From Bacteroidetes bacterium RIFCSPLOWO2_12_FULL_35_15 (lineage in GTDB: Bacteria > Bacteroidota > Bacteroidia > 2-12-FULL-35-15): DNA of 64,000 nucleotides. Where the stretch lies: assembly GCA_001769385.1 (NCBI GenBank), contig MEPB01000052.1, positions 1 to 64,000 of the forward strand, written 5' to 3'. Shown here piece by piece: positions 27,401 to 34,570 of the stretch. Each line of letters begins with the position of its first letter. The stretch's first letter is position 1. The notes beneath the pieces are model-generated. The model made no database searches and was not told the DNA's origin. It saw only the letters and a program-made list of their open reading frames with translations. The translations under genes were made by a program, and so were the position numbers.

Positions 27401-27933
27401 TTACGGTAAAAACTTGTCAAGTAGATTTGTTGCTTGTCAAATTTATGTTGAAAATTTTCAATTTTCAACATTTCCTCATTTTCTATAAAATCTTTGAAAC
27501 GAATTATTTTTTCAAGGGGTTTGAATTTAGGATTGTTTTCTGCATCGAGTCCCATTTGCCCTTGAATGATGAAAGGAGTTAATTGTTTTGGTGCTCTTTT
27601 AATCACTACTCCTATCACAATAAATTTTCCTTTCTCAATTTCAATATTCATAAAGGCATAAGCAAAAGCACATTTCTTTAATGGCAGTTCGTTATATTCT
27701 CTAGGGTCATTTGAAGGTGTTGCAGACTTGTAATATTTACCTCCTGTTAAAATTAGTTGTGGTAAATCTGCTGCAATAAGGGATTTCCCTGTACCACTTT
27801 GTCCTGTAAAATCTGTTCGTAAGGGGTGTACCAACAAATCGGTATTGTTATGATTTCTAATTCCAACTGTAGAAATGGAATAAATACGTGGATATTTTTT
27901 ACCTGTTAAATTCATTGTTGGAATATTATGCAT
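24406..27933 (-). CDS. jetC: Wadjet JetC, SMC/MukB-like ATPase
   Basis: An 1175-residue SMC-family motor. The N-terminal ATP-binding Walker A is GQSGTGKSLIA (about residues 43-53). Two long coiled-coil stretches with many Lys/Glu heptads (about 230-500 and 580-1000) flank a central globular part. Walker B with catalytic acid is RILPIDEVAGLGE near 1080, preceded by the GSSGQNYGMLALLC signature-like loop. In Wadjet, JetC works with JetA and JetB to extrude DNA loops and detect small closed circles, which JetD then cuts. It overlaps jetB by 8 nt and jetD by 4 nt. Confidence 0.92.
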   Translation of the reverse strand: MHNIPTMNLTGKKYPRIYSISTVGIRNHNNTDLLVHPLRTDFTGQSGTGKSLIAADLPQLILTGGKYYKSATPSNDPREYNELPLKKCAFAYAFMNIEIEKGKFIVIGVVIKRAPKQLTPFIIQGQMGLDAENNPKFKPLEKIIRFKDFIENEEMLKIENFQHKFDKQQIYLTSFYRKTSAYHKLLKENNILHLDLSDDENLQKQYAHSLQTLSRGKEIATEGNPFKKFLFHYDDEIEKKFKEQSKSIEDDHRKYEADFKTQSALSKKRTAMAKLLQLKKAKVIAHEERLTKETAHFFQQHQQKEKQHKDATEQYFQTELELIILSERKNEIESGTIKVEIDNFLLKLKEEKKKYKGAKLKIDEINKLLETLDKVIIELEKPYKELDEKKTKIEQVEKWLGKYSTIENIKTAFEMQNKFALQKEKLQSFNNFLLKEKLTTDFENSEYSKSFKNAIEFYAKRRNQIEPEIEEIKKLQDIIKTQNADSFAGWAVKEGIELNQLQESVLFHFATKPTKFDKKEHYIPNPKEFINSLSNIQSIETGFIINLSGLHYHIPKRETYIFGNPKKLKAEIERIGADYQKEIDKLNKELETIEKLDKLFSHQFSFSEEHLNAYKNKDEIQRVSEDVSLKLTKEQLEEKINVFLVDEKQSANEKVKVLYPIALGKYSEQFNLKITSNTTKDSNVTIKENALTQAKTIRNEFQKSIKKRIILIQEKITLEANTASWKLSIDVPFKNGKEIITNPSRSNQNDIIQKLKAKYKSENEIKTLSDKYSDLREEKGKEIGEIESIKIIIPILKQQYASKAKDFQKHFQKEFIPDSILELVTEDMLNGDKGIKAKESSTKLSYETEYDSVLSSFDEELKDNPTIKKHNYELNSLILELIPHEIITNKENPEDSLETDIESKLARLNQQIKELNKEEATKIYNTVKDLKRIVQQQTSFLDTVKALLKDFKLATYNKVLLEWKYSSDYNLKWIDSLSRDIEDSNFTANLFGEESKISAQDLLVLNFKKYCPSKIEPKANEILNPFNYYDASAKIVDPNDEKNPGSSGQNYGMLALLCIAKLSIVEGKTKSGIEKIEPGIRILPIDEVAGLGENFDMLYDIAQRLDYQIFTMTITANDLTFENGKQIYYEFIKNSDEKLFEYNEGIQACFSKDDLISDIETHFADSVFSLEQTAK

Positions 27934-28561
27934 TAGTAGTTCTTATTTCTTCTACATTATTTATTGCATCCTGATATATTAAAGCAACTCTTTCAAATGC
28001 TGGTAATAATTCAAACTGTTCACTGTCATCTTCAAGCAGGTGAATCCAACCTAATTTTTGTAATTCTTTTAAACTATCACTTACCCATTTCAAAAGTGTG
28101 GCTTGTGTTGGCATTGTATCCTCTTGCTCTTCTCCTAAAAATAATCTGTGAATGTGTGGTTTAATTTTACTATGATTATTTAATACCTCAACTAGTTCTT
28201 GTTTTGAAAGTGTTGTGGAAAATCTCTTTTCAATGCGATGAAGTGTGTAAAGAAAAATAGCAAAAAGGGTTTGTTTGGGTTTTAAACTTTCTTTTTGAAG
28301 TTTACTTTTTTGTTCTTCAAAATAATCAAGGTAATAAAACTTGCCATTGATGGATTGATAAACACAAAGTTTGGCTTGATACAACTTTTCATAAAAAGAA
28401 TACAATTCTTGAAAGTTATCTTCAAGGAAATGAAAATTCCGACTTTGTTGTTTATAGTCTTGTATGTGCATTCCTGAACGCAACTGAAAATCTGTGTCAG
28501 CAAAGCGGTCAACATTATGTTCCTTTAATTCAAGGAAGGTTTCTTTATCTTGATTTGCCAT
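27926..28561 (-). CDS. jetB: Wadjet JetB, MukE/KITE-like subunit
   Basis: A 211-residue protein with winged-helix character (LLKWVSDSLKELQKLGWIHLLEDD is a typical wing region near residues 155-185) and no catalytic residues. JetB is the KITE/MukE-like partner that bridges the kleisin JetA and the SMC JetC. Sequence similarity to any one JetB is hard to judge by eye; the call rests on size, fold pattern and its position between jetA and jetC with 37 nt and 8 nt overlaps. Such tight overlaps imply fixed subunit ratios through coupled translation. Confidence 0.8.
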   Translation of the reverse strand: MANQDKETFLELKEHNVDRFADTDFQLRSGMHIQDYKQQSRNFHFLEDNFQELYSFYEKLYQAKLCVYQSINGKFYYLDYFEEQKSKLQKESLKPKQTLFAIFLYTLHRIEKRFSTTLSKQELVEVLNNHSKIKPHIHRLFLGEEQEDTMPTQATLLKWVSDSLKELQKLGWIHLLEDDSEQFELLPAFERVALIYQDAINNVEEIRTTNA

Positions 28562-29892
28562 ATTGCATTATTGGGATATTTGGGGTCAATTGAAAATTCT
28601 CTTGATGTTTCTACTCTGTATTTTTCTTGGCGCAATTTTTTTAGAATATGTTCTGTTCCTTTTATTGCAAGTTCTATATCATCCTCTGAATTAAGCATTT
28701 CATTATAAAAGGAGGAAAAGTCAATTTCATCTTTTAATTTTATTTGCTCTCTTAAATTTATTAGCCAACCTTCAATTTTTCTTGCCTGTTCTTGTCGCTT
28801 CCTGCTTTTCTGTGCTGCGGTTTCCATATTTTTTAAGTTCCGCCCTACTGATTCTATTTTCTGATTTTTAGAAATATTAAAGTTTTCGTAAAATTCTGGA
28901 AACAAAAAGCTATCGGGATTATGCTTAATAAAGGAAATGTTTTGAACGTTTTCAGGCAATGAAATTTCAGATGAATAAAATAAGTTGTCTTCTTTATCTG
29001 CTCTGTTTTGTATTTTCTCTGTTTCTGATTGTTCTAATAATTGATAAAAGAAAACTTCCAGTTTTCTGTCAAATGCTTTCTTTCCAATTATGTCATATAA
29101 ACTTCTTACTACCTGTTTTATTTTTGAAATGTTTTCCCCTGTTACTTCTAATTTGTATTTATAATGGTCTAGTGTTTCGTTCAAGCTATTTTTGATTTGA
29201 ATAAAATCAATATCGCTTAAATTATTCAAAGAAGTTTCGGCAAGAATTTCTGTAATTGCATCTAGTCCGTTAAAGGATTTAGTTAATTTTTTTCTTCCTT
29301 CGATTAATAATTCCATTTGTTGCAAGCAATGGTCAACTAATTCTTCATACTGTAACGTTTTGAATTTTTCATTCAAATCTTTTCTCAATTCTGCAATTTG
29401 AAATTCCATTGCGATTGTTTGCGTAGCAATTTCAGGTTTCAAAACCTTTAAAAATTGTGTGTCGTACCAAATTGTAAAATCCTCAACATTATCGCAACTA
29501 TTTCCAAGTGTTGTTTTAACGCTTTCTAAAATCTTCTCAATTTTTGAAGGATTTAACATAGGCTTCACTTTCTCAAAAAATAAATTGCAGAGTTGCAAAG
29601 AATAGTCCGTCAGGACTATTCTTTTGTCTTTATTTCTGTCAATAAATTGTTGCCTTAATAAATTTTGAAGGTGTTCTTCTACTTTTTTTCGTTGTTCTCT
29701 ATCGGTGTCGGTAGCTTCTTTGTAGTATTTTTTTATTAGTTCTTTAATTTCTATTTCGCTGTAAGATGTTTTGTCTTGGTTCTGCTTACCATCAATGAAT
29801 AAGGAAAATATTACTCTTGCATCTGTCCTGTTAGGAACAATATGTGTAAATTTTTCAGAGAAGATTTCTAATATTTTTTCTAAATTTTGCAT
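28525..29892 (-). CDS. jetA: Wadjet JetA, MukF/kleisin-like subunit
   Basis: A 455-residue protein and the first gene of the operon. It has an N-terminal winged helix (residues ~1-115), a long helical middle (~130-390) and a C-terminal winged-helix-like end (NAIWQIKIKKPSL), the plan of MukF-type kleisins. JetA connects the heads of the two JetC motors. No enzymatic motif is expected or seen. The subtype (I, II or III) is not assigned. The start is 61 bp after the WYL regulator's stop, and the intergenic space includes an operator-like motif. Confidence 0.8.
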   Translation of the reverse strand: MQNLEKILEIFSEKFTHIVPNRTDARVIFSLFIDGKQNQDKTSYSEIEIKELIKKYYKEATDTDREQRKKVEEHLQNLLRQQFIDRNKDKRIVLTDYSLQLCNLFFEKVKPMLNPSKIEKILESVKTTLGNSCDNVEDFTIWYDTQFLKVLKPEIATQTIAMEFQIAELRKDLNEKFKTLQYEELVDHCLQQMELLIEGRKKLTKSFNGLDAITEILAETSLNNLSDIDFIQIKNSLNETLDHYKYKLEVTGENISKIKQVVRSLYDIIGKKAFDRKLEVFFYQLLEQSETEKIQNRADKEDNLFYSSEISLPENVQNISFIKHNPDSFLFPEFYENFNISKNQKIESVGRNLKNMETAAQKSRKRQEQARKIEGWLINLREQIKLKDEIDFSSFYNEMLNSEDDIELAIKGTEHILKKLRQEKYRVETSREFSIDPKYPNNAIWQIKIKKPSLN

Positions 29893-29937
29893 TAGTACAT
29901 AAATTTTAACTAAAGATTAGGCAAACTTAAGCTAACT

Positions 29938-29956
29938 CTTTGTCAATTACCGTCAA
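29938..29956 (-). promoter_or_regulatory. WYL/Wadjet operator-like motif, jetA copy
   Basis: On the minus strand this reads TTGACGGTAATTGACAAAG. It lies 46 bp upstream of the jetA ATG and overlaps the stop of the WYL gene. A 17/19 match occurs before the WYL gene itself at 30881-30899. Likely regulator binding site. Confidence 0.6.
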
Positions 29957-30849
29957 AACGTTTTGTTTTTTATTTTTTCATTAAGGAACGCCTTAAACTC
30001 TTTGGATTTAGTAACTTCAATTTGATCCATCATTCCCAACACAAACCGGCCAACACCGGAATAATCACAAACAACCCCGTCGAATATGTACCTATCACCT
30101 TTTTTAACAATATCTTTTTCTGACAGCGGGTATTCTTCAATTAAAAGGTTATACGCCATTAAGCTGAGTGAAAGAGTAATCGGAATATTTTTTGTACCAC
30201 TAATGCGAAAGACATCAATTTCATTTTGCTTATGTTTTTTTTGATGGTTCCATTTTTTGTTTGTTATAATTACTTCTTTAATCCTGGCTATCTTAAATGT
30301 TTTGGAAGATTTTGTTTCAGGGTCATAACCCCAAACATAGTTGTAATTTGAAGTGAAGTTAAACGGTTCGATAAAGCGATCTCTTATATTATCGCTGTTT
30401 GAAGAACGATAACCTTTTAAAATCACTTTTTCTTTATTTTTAATTGCCCCTTTCAATTTAATCACATTCTCAGAACTTTCCTTCTTGACAATTTTATTTA
30501 CTGCTTTATCAGAATCGAATAAAACATATAATTTCTCATACAGTTCGTTCTTGAATTTACTTTCATCATCAATTAAATGTATTGCTCTACTTAAGATATG
30601 TGCCTCCTCTTCTGAAAAGTGAATTAACTTACTTAGGTCTTTATAGTCAGGTGATTTTTTATCAATTCTAAAATACCCATTATTATTATCCAAAAGGAAA
30701 CCTGCATTCTTGAAAGTCGTGAGGTATCTGTAAATCGTTCTTCCTGAAGAATCAAAATCTTCTGCTAATTGCTTTACGCTATATGCGTAGCTACCTGAAA
30801 GTCGCATTAGAATTTCAAGCATTCGTTGGAATTTCGCTTGGTCATTCAT
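29953..30849 (-). CDS. WYL-domain transcriptional regulator of the Wadjet operon
   Basis: A 298-residue protein with an N-terminal winged HTH (residues ~8-62: YSVKQLAEDFDSSGRTIYRYL) and a WYL ligand-sensing domain (~140-215: VILKGYRSS, RFIEPFNF, VWGYDPE, FKIARI), followed by a C-terminal WYL-associated domain. WYL proteins often control phage-defence operons in response to nucleic acid or nucleotide signals. It lies directly upstream of jetA on the same strand with 60 bp between, and both have the same operator-like sequence, so it probably regulates itself and jetABCD. Repressor or activator cannot be told from sequence. Confidence 0.88.
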   Translation of the reverse strand: MNDQAKFQRMLEILMRLSGSYAYSVKQLAEDFDSSGRTIYRYLTTFKNAGFLLDNNNGYFRIDKKSPDYKDLSKLIHFSEEEAHILSRAIHLIDDESKFKNELYEKLYVLFDSDKAVNKIVKKESSENVIKLKGAIKNKEKVILKGYRSSNSDNIRDRFIEPFNFTSNYNYVWGYDPETKSSKTFKIARIKEVIITNKKWNHQKKHKQNEIDVFRISGTKNIPITLSLSLMAYNLLIEEYPLSEKDIVKKGDRYIFDGVVCDYSGVGRFVLGMMDQIEVTKSKEFKAFLNEKIKNKTF

Positions 30850-30880
30850 AAGATCACTATTTTATAATAAATGTAGTCTA

Positions 30881-30899
30881 TTGACGGAAATTGTCAAAG
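30881..30899 (+). promoter_or_regulatory. WYL/Wadjet operator-like motif, regulator copy
   Basis: TTGACGGAAATTGTCAAAG, with perfect TTGAC/GTCAA arms, 31 bp upstream of the WYL regulator start. It matches the motif before jetA at 17 of 19 positions, in the opposite orientation. Confidence 0.6.
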
Positions 30900-30933
30900 A
30901 TAATTCAAGATTAATTTTACATTCATAAAAACA

Positions 30934-30962
30934 AGAAAGGAAGCAATATTTGCTTCCTTTCT
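30934..30962 (-). terminator. Terminator after the 226-residue winged-helix gene
   Basis: AGAAAGGAAGCAA (30934-30946) pairs perfectly with TTGCTTCCTTTCT (30950-30962) around a 3 nt loop; on the minus strand it is followed by TGTTTTTA. It ends the upstream transcript before the WYL-Wadjet unit. Confidence 0.75.
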
Positions 30963-30983
30963 CGATAAACCATGGCGTGGTTT

Positions 30984-31664
30984 TTATTTGATAACAAACC
31001 CAAGTGTTTTAAAATACTTTAATGGTAAGTTATGTGATCCAAACTGATTACATACAGCAACCTTCTTATCACCAACTTTAATCAAATCTTCCGGTTTAAG
31101 GAAATAACGATCTCTGTCTGCGCTGATTTTTTTTGCCTTGCTTACTTCTTGAATCATGCCATAACGTGGTTGCAGTTCGTCAGGGAATACTTCTTTTAGT
31201 TTTGTAAATGTTGTTTTAGGGTTATCTAACATATACTTCTGTACAACTGCTAATACCAATCGCCCCTTTCCATAAAGTTCACCATTGAATTTCAATTTGG
31301 ATGTGTCTCTTCCTTCGGTTTTAAGAGCTACTTCATCTTCTACAACTTTTTTTGTAATTGCGGTTTTAGCAGACTTTTTACCGGATACTTTATTCTCTTC
31401 TACATTAGTCACAGCTTTAGTAGGTGTTTTTACATGCGCGTAAGTGTTTCCTTCAACATTAGCAAAAGTATAAATAGGTGGATCGATCTCTGCATTAATG
31501 GTGATCAAGTTTTTTTCAGCTAAAGCTTTCACTGTTCTTAAAACGAGCAATTTATTTAGCTGCGTTCCCGTAGAAATAATATCTGCGCTACCACCAAATT
31601 TTTCAATGAAGTCGAGAACGGTTTGTTGTGTCTCAGTTAATTTTTTTGTTTCTGTTGTTTTCAT
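30984..31664 (-). CDS. Winged-helix protein with C-terminal conserved domain (226 aa)
   Basis: Residues ~8-65 form a MarR-like winged helix (TETQQTVLDFIEKFGGSADII, LNKLLVLRTVKALAEKNLITI). A basic, Ala/Thr/Lys-rich linker follows (~75-115). Residues ~125-226 form a domain seen in other Bacteroidota proteins with the landmarks YGKGRLVLAVVQKYM, FTKLKEVFPDELQ and VAVCNQFGSHNLPLKYF. The second domain's role is unknown to me; it may bind DNA ends or nucleic acid. It is upstream of the WYL regulator but separated from it by a strong terminator. Confidence 0.65.
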   Translation of the reverse strand: MKTTETKKLTETQQTVLDFIEKFGGSADIISTGTQLNKLLVLRTVKALAEKNLITINAEIDPPIYTFANVEGNTYAHVKTPTKAVTNVEENKVSGKKSAKTAITKKVVEDEVALKTEGRDTSKLKFNGELYGKGRLVLAVVQKYMLDNPKTTFTKLKEVFPDELQPRYGMIQEVSKAKKISADRDRYFLKPEDLIKVGDKKVAVCNQFGSHNLPLKYFKTLGFVIK

Positions 31665-31784
31665 TTTTTAATGTTTTTAATTTTTATTTACCCTCTGTAA
31701 AGCATGAGTAATGAGCTTTATAGGGCTAAAGTACCTACTTCCATTTACCCTTGACAATATTTTGGAGCGTTTATTTAACTGTAT

Positions 31785-31988
31785 TTACTGTCGTTTCCGA
31801 GATGATGACCTATTCATCATTTCAATTTTTAGTTCTGTAATCCTGAATTGTATTGTAATACAAATTTCATAATCTTCGGTAAACAATTTGTTGGCAAGAA
31901 GTTCCTGAAGAACAGCCAATTCAACTTTAGGGGAAAGTTTCACAGCAGGTTGTTGTAGGTCGAAAAGTTTATGCGGAAATGAATTCAT
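31785..31988 (-). CDS. Small hypothetical protein (67 aa)
   Basis: Not recognised. Residues ~12-55 look like two helices (KVELAVLQELLANKLFTEDYEICITIQFRIT is the central block, only partly quoted elsewhere), ending in a Ser/Arg-rich tail (MNRSSSRKRQ). It is the last of four small minus-strand genes, 48 bp after the previous one. No function is assigned. Confidence 0.45.
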   Translation of the reverse strand: MNSFPHKLFDLQQPAVKLSPKVELAVLQELLANKLFTEDYEICITIQFRITELKIEMMNRSSSRKRQ

Positions 31989-32036
31989 TTGATTAATGTT
32001 TTGTGAATTTATTCAATTACAAAATGAGGGAAATGT

Positions 32037-32246
32037 TTATTTTTTCAGATAATCTGAGAATGAATACTCGATACTTATTATAAGATTAATAACCTCTCCT
32101 TCAATGGCACACTCTGTATCAATGTAGGAGGTTTCATATTTGAATACACCTTGCGCTTCACCAATATATTCAAGCTTTACTTGCTGATCTTGAGAAAACT
32201 TTATAATGAAATCTTTCGGGATTATTGTCTCTTTATGTTGTTCCAT
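32037..32246 (-). CDS. Small hypothetical protein (69 aa)
   Basis: Not recognised. A mostly beta-strand protein (VKLEYIGEAQGVFKYETS, INLIISIEYSF) with many acidic residues. It is similar in size and strand pattern to the 80-residue neighbour upstream (both have '..A/GV.KF/Y...' in the middle), so the two may be distant paralogues. The spacing of 21 bp suggests co-transcription. Confidence 0.5.
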   Translation of the reverse strand: MEQHKETIIPKDFIIKFSQDQQVKLEYIGEAQGVFKYETSYIDTECAIEGEVINLIISIEYSFSDYLKK

Positions 32247-32267
32247 TGTTGTGTTTTGTGATTTTAT

Positions 32268-32510
32268 TTAAGGCGAAGGATGTTGTTTGCCATAATATTT
32301 TTGATAAAGCGTTTCCTTTATTCTTTGTATGTCAGTTAATGGAGATACTTCTACTACTACGATAAGCTTTTGAACTTCATCTGTTTCAAGATCATAATAA
32401 TGGCGAATTGCTCGAAACTTTGCAACACCGTTTTCTTCATTTACTTTTTCCAGGACAATATTATCATTGTCGTCAAATTCCATTTTAAAATACTTTTCAT
32501 CAGATTTCAT
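32268..32510 (-). CDS. Small hypothetical protein (80 aa)
   Basis: Not recognised. Acidic, predicted beta-rich N-terminal half (FKMEFDDNDNIVLEKVNEENG, VAKFRAIRHYY) and a helical end. It lies 14 bp after the 163-residue gene on the same strand. It is possibly related to the 69-residue protein downstream. Confidence 0.5.
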   Translation of the reverse strand: MKSDEKYFKMEFDDNDNIVLEKVNEENGVAKFRAIRHYYDLETDEVQKLIVVVEVSPLTDIQRIKETLYQKYYGKQHPSP

Positions 32511-32524
32511 TTTACTTTTTCATT

Positions 32525-33016
32525 TTATTTTTTTTCCCCATGAACCATCAACCACAAGTAGTTATTAAAAAACTCCTCCTTTGTTCTTTCATACCATTCC
32601 TTATGTTTAGTGTAATTGCCTGTTAACGCTTCTAACGCTTCAATTGAATTCATTTGAGGAGCATTCAGATTGTGTCTAATTAATTCTAAATTGTTTGCTA
32701 CAAACAATTCATATTTTTCAGGACTTTCATATTCATGCAAAGGCATTGAATCAATAGGTTCAGGGAATTCTTTAGGATATTCACCAACAACGATGTTGTT
32801 CACTTTTATTCCTTTATAATCAGCTGGAATTAATCTGTTATCAAAAATGAATGGATGTTTGATATTAATATGTAGCAACGGTTTGTCAAAGACCTTTATT
32901 TCTTCACTATTAATTGATTCAGTGAATTCATCAATTGTTATTTCAGCCCCTAATTTTATTAGTTGTTGATGTTCCTTGATGAATTTTATTAGAATACTGT
33001 TTTTTCGATTTCCCAT
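32525..33016 (-). CDS. Hypothetical protein (163 aa), first of a four-gene cluster
   Basis: Not recognised. A soluble alpha/beta protein with an N-terminal helix (ILIKFIKEHQQLIKLGAEI), a central block of strands (KPLLHINIKHPFIFDNRLIP, KGIKVNNIVVGEYP) and a helical C-terminus (YTKHKEWYERTKEEFFNNYLW). It heads a run of four minus-strand genes and is divergent from the SymE-like gene. A strong dyad lies between the two. Confidence 0.55.
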   Translation of the reverse strand: MGNRKNSILIKFIKEHQQLIKLGAEITIDEFTESINSEEIKVFDKPLLHINIKHPFIFDNRLIPADYKGIKVNNIVVGEYPKEFPEPIDSMPLHEYESPEKYELFVANNLELIRHNLNAPQMNSIEALEALTGNYTKHKEWYERTKEEFFNNYLWLMVHGEKK

Positions 33017-33035
33017 GATTCTATTTATATATCTA

Positions 33036-33053
33036 TGGAAAGATCTCTTTCCA
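33036..33053. promoter_or_regulatory. 18 bp dyad between divergent genes
   Basis: TGGAAAGA and TCTTTCCA are perfect 8 bp arms around a 2 bp centre, in the space between the 163-residue gene (minus) and the SymE-like gene (plus). A further half-site-like TTTTTTCCATA follows at 33057-33067. Likely operator for one or both. Confidence 0.55.
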
Positions 33054-33110
33054 GAGTTTTTTCCATAATATTTTAAAAATTATTTTTAGCCATAATAACA
33101 TTTCAAAACA

Positions 33111-33323
33111 GTGAAGGAAGGATTGAAACGCAAAAATCCGCGTCAGCTAAAAGTGTACAAAAGGTATTTGAAAAGGAGCAATAACAAGGATGCTGTTGTT
33201 CCAGAAATCAGATTAATAGGACTGTGGTTACAACAAAAGGAATTAGGATTTTATCCCGGTCAATCAATTAGTATAGCTATTGAATCAAACAAATTAATAA
33301 TTACCTTGGTGAATAAGGAATAG
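33111..33323 (+). CDS. SymE-like toxin family protein
   Basis: A 70-residue protein with the SymE signature: a basic N-terminus, then VPEIRLIGLWLQQKELGFYPG followed by QSISIAIESNKLIITL (swapped-hairpin AbrB-like fold). In E. coli SymE is an SOS-induced type I toxin that acts on nucleic acids and is repressed by the antisense RNA SymR. The start is GTG at 33111. I cannot see an antisense RNA gene here from sequence alone. The gene ends 1 bp before a convergent gene, so overlapping transcripts could regulate it. Confidence 0.7.
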   Translation: MKEGLKRKNPRQLKVYKRYLKRSNNKDAVVPEIRLIGLWLQQKELGFYPGQSISIAIESNKLIITLVNKE

Positions 33324-33324
33324 G

Positions 33325-33615
33325 TCAATAATAACCTTGCTTATCAAGTATTCTTTGTTTCATTTCCTTAACTTCGCTTTTGGTAAATCCATGAGCAAAA
33401 ATTAATCCATCCCCGGTTGATTCTATCGATATTGAAGAATAGCCAATCAAAGGGCATTGAATATCAACGCAAGCAATACGTTTAAAGGGAATAGTTTTTT
33501 CTTCTCCACGAAAGAATCCGGGTATATGAACTGTTACCCCCATGTTGTCTATGGTAATCCTACAGGGGAACAACTTATTCCCATCCGATAAACGTGCAGC
33601 AGTGTATGTACTCAT
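33325..33615 (-). CDS. Hypothetical PH-like beta-rich protein (96 aa)
   Basis: Not confidently recognised. The strand-rich pattern (FPCRITIDNMGVTVHIPG, KTIPFKRIACVDIQCP) followed by a C-terminal helix (TKSEVKEMKQRILD) resembles bacterial PH-like domains. It lies 11 bp after a double zinc-ribbon gene on the same strand, so the two may work together. Convergent with the SymE-like gene. Confidence 0.6.
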   Translation of the reverse strand: MSTYTAARLSDGNKLFPCRITIDNMGVTVHIPGFFRGEEKTIPFKRIACVDIQCPLIGYSSISIESTGDGLIFAHGFTKSEVKEMKQRILDKQGYY

Positions 33616-33626
33616 TAAGAGTTATT

Positions 33627-33821
33627 TTATTTTAAGTATTCTAATTTGTCTCCACATTTGCTACAGCGTTTTGTTGAAACACCTAAATTTACTAATACGG
33701 TGTTTCCCGTATCACAATTGTTGCATATAACTCCACAGCTTGGACACCTATACCAAGGTTCAACAAAACCACCGAATAATCCTTTTTCTTTTCCGCATTT
33801 TGCACATTTAAATTTTGCCAT
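33627..33821 (-). CDS. Small double zinc-ribbon protein (64 aa)
   Basis: Four CxxC pairs (CAKC, CPSC, CNNC, CSKC) in 64 residues, enough for two zinc sites. No other domain. Such proteins may bind nucleic acid or act as protein adapters; the sequence does not decide. It is upstream of the PH-like gene with 11 bp spacing. The overlapping longer ORF in another frame (33692-33922) has no such pattern and is rejected. Confidence 0.7.
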   Translation of the reverse strand: MAKFKCAKCGKEKGLFGGFVEPWYRCPSCGVICNNCDTGNTVLVNLGVSTKRCSKCGDKLEYLK

Positions 33822-33987
33822 TTGTTTAAAGTTTTAAGTGTTGATAATTGTAAAAATAGAATGTTATAAATTTTGGAAAAAACTTCGACACCATAAATTT
33901 CTTTTGCAGTCATTCGTTTCATTTATTTTATTTCATTCATATTTTCCATACTGCATTTCGATGGATATTGCTGAATAATTTTATAGC

Positions 33988-34536
33988 ATGTTATCTGAGA
34001 TCGTTAAAAAGAAAATTGAGGTGAAAGCCGGTATTCGTGTTCGTTATTCACGGGACTGTGAAATACTTGCAGAGAAAATATATGAAGAATGTAAATGCAA
34101 ATTAAGTGCATCTACTTTAAGGCGATTGTTTGGATTTGTAAATGGGACGAAAGTAGTTAGAGGTCATACCTTGGATGTCATCAGCAACTACTTAGGTTAT
34201 CAAACATGGGATGATCTTATTCAACCATTGGATAAAAGTTCAAAATTAAAATCAAAACAAATCACGGAACTAAAAACAAGTAATCTTAAACAAGGCGATA
34301 AGTATCAATATTTTTACAAGCCGGAAGCAGAAGTAATTATTGAGTATATCGGGAAATCAACATTTAGAGTTATTTCAGCTAAGCAAAGTCAGCTTAGAGC
34401 CAAAGATGTTTTTAGGGCAAACATATTGACACTTCACCATCCAATTTTTATTTTAGAAGTAGAACGTGAAGGTGAATCATTGGAAAAGATCATTGAAGCT
34501 AAAGTGAGTGGGATTACATCAATTAAAAAACTATGA
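33988..34536 (+). CDS. Putative DNA-binding regulator (182 aa)
   Basis: The N-terminal ~80 residues match a Bacteroidota type of small HTH region: RYSRDCEILAEKIYEE, LSASTLRRLFGFV and TLDVISNYLGYQTWDDL. The last block is typical of proteins whose helix pair is followed by a variable sensor part. The C-terminal half is beta-rich (YFYKPEAEVIIEYIGKSTF) with no known fold. It may control the adjacent secreted protein gene, 34 bp downstream on the same strand. Confidence 0.6.
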   Translation: MLSEIVKKKIEVKAGIRVRYSRDCEILAEKIYEECKCKLSASTLRRLFGFVNGTKVVRGHTLDVISNYLGYQTWDDLIQPLDKSSKLKSKQITELKTSNLKQGDKYQYFYKPEAEVIIEYIGKSTFRVISAKQSQLRAKDVFRANILTLHHPIFILEVEREGESLEKIIEAKVSGITSIKKL

Positions 34537-34570
34537 TTTTAAATTATTACCAACTAATACATAAATAAAC

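Noticed and set aside
33692-33922. 76-residue ORF overlapping the zinc-ribbon gene
   Set aside because: The other frame encodes four clean CxxC pairs, so that frame is the real gene.
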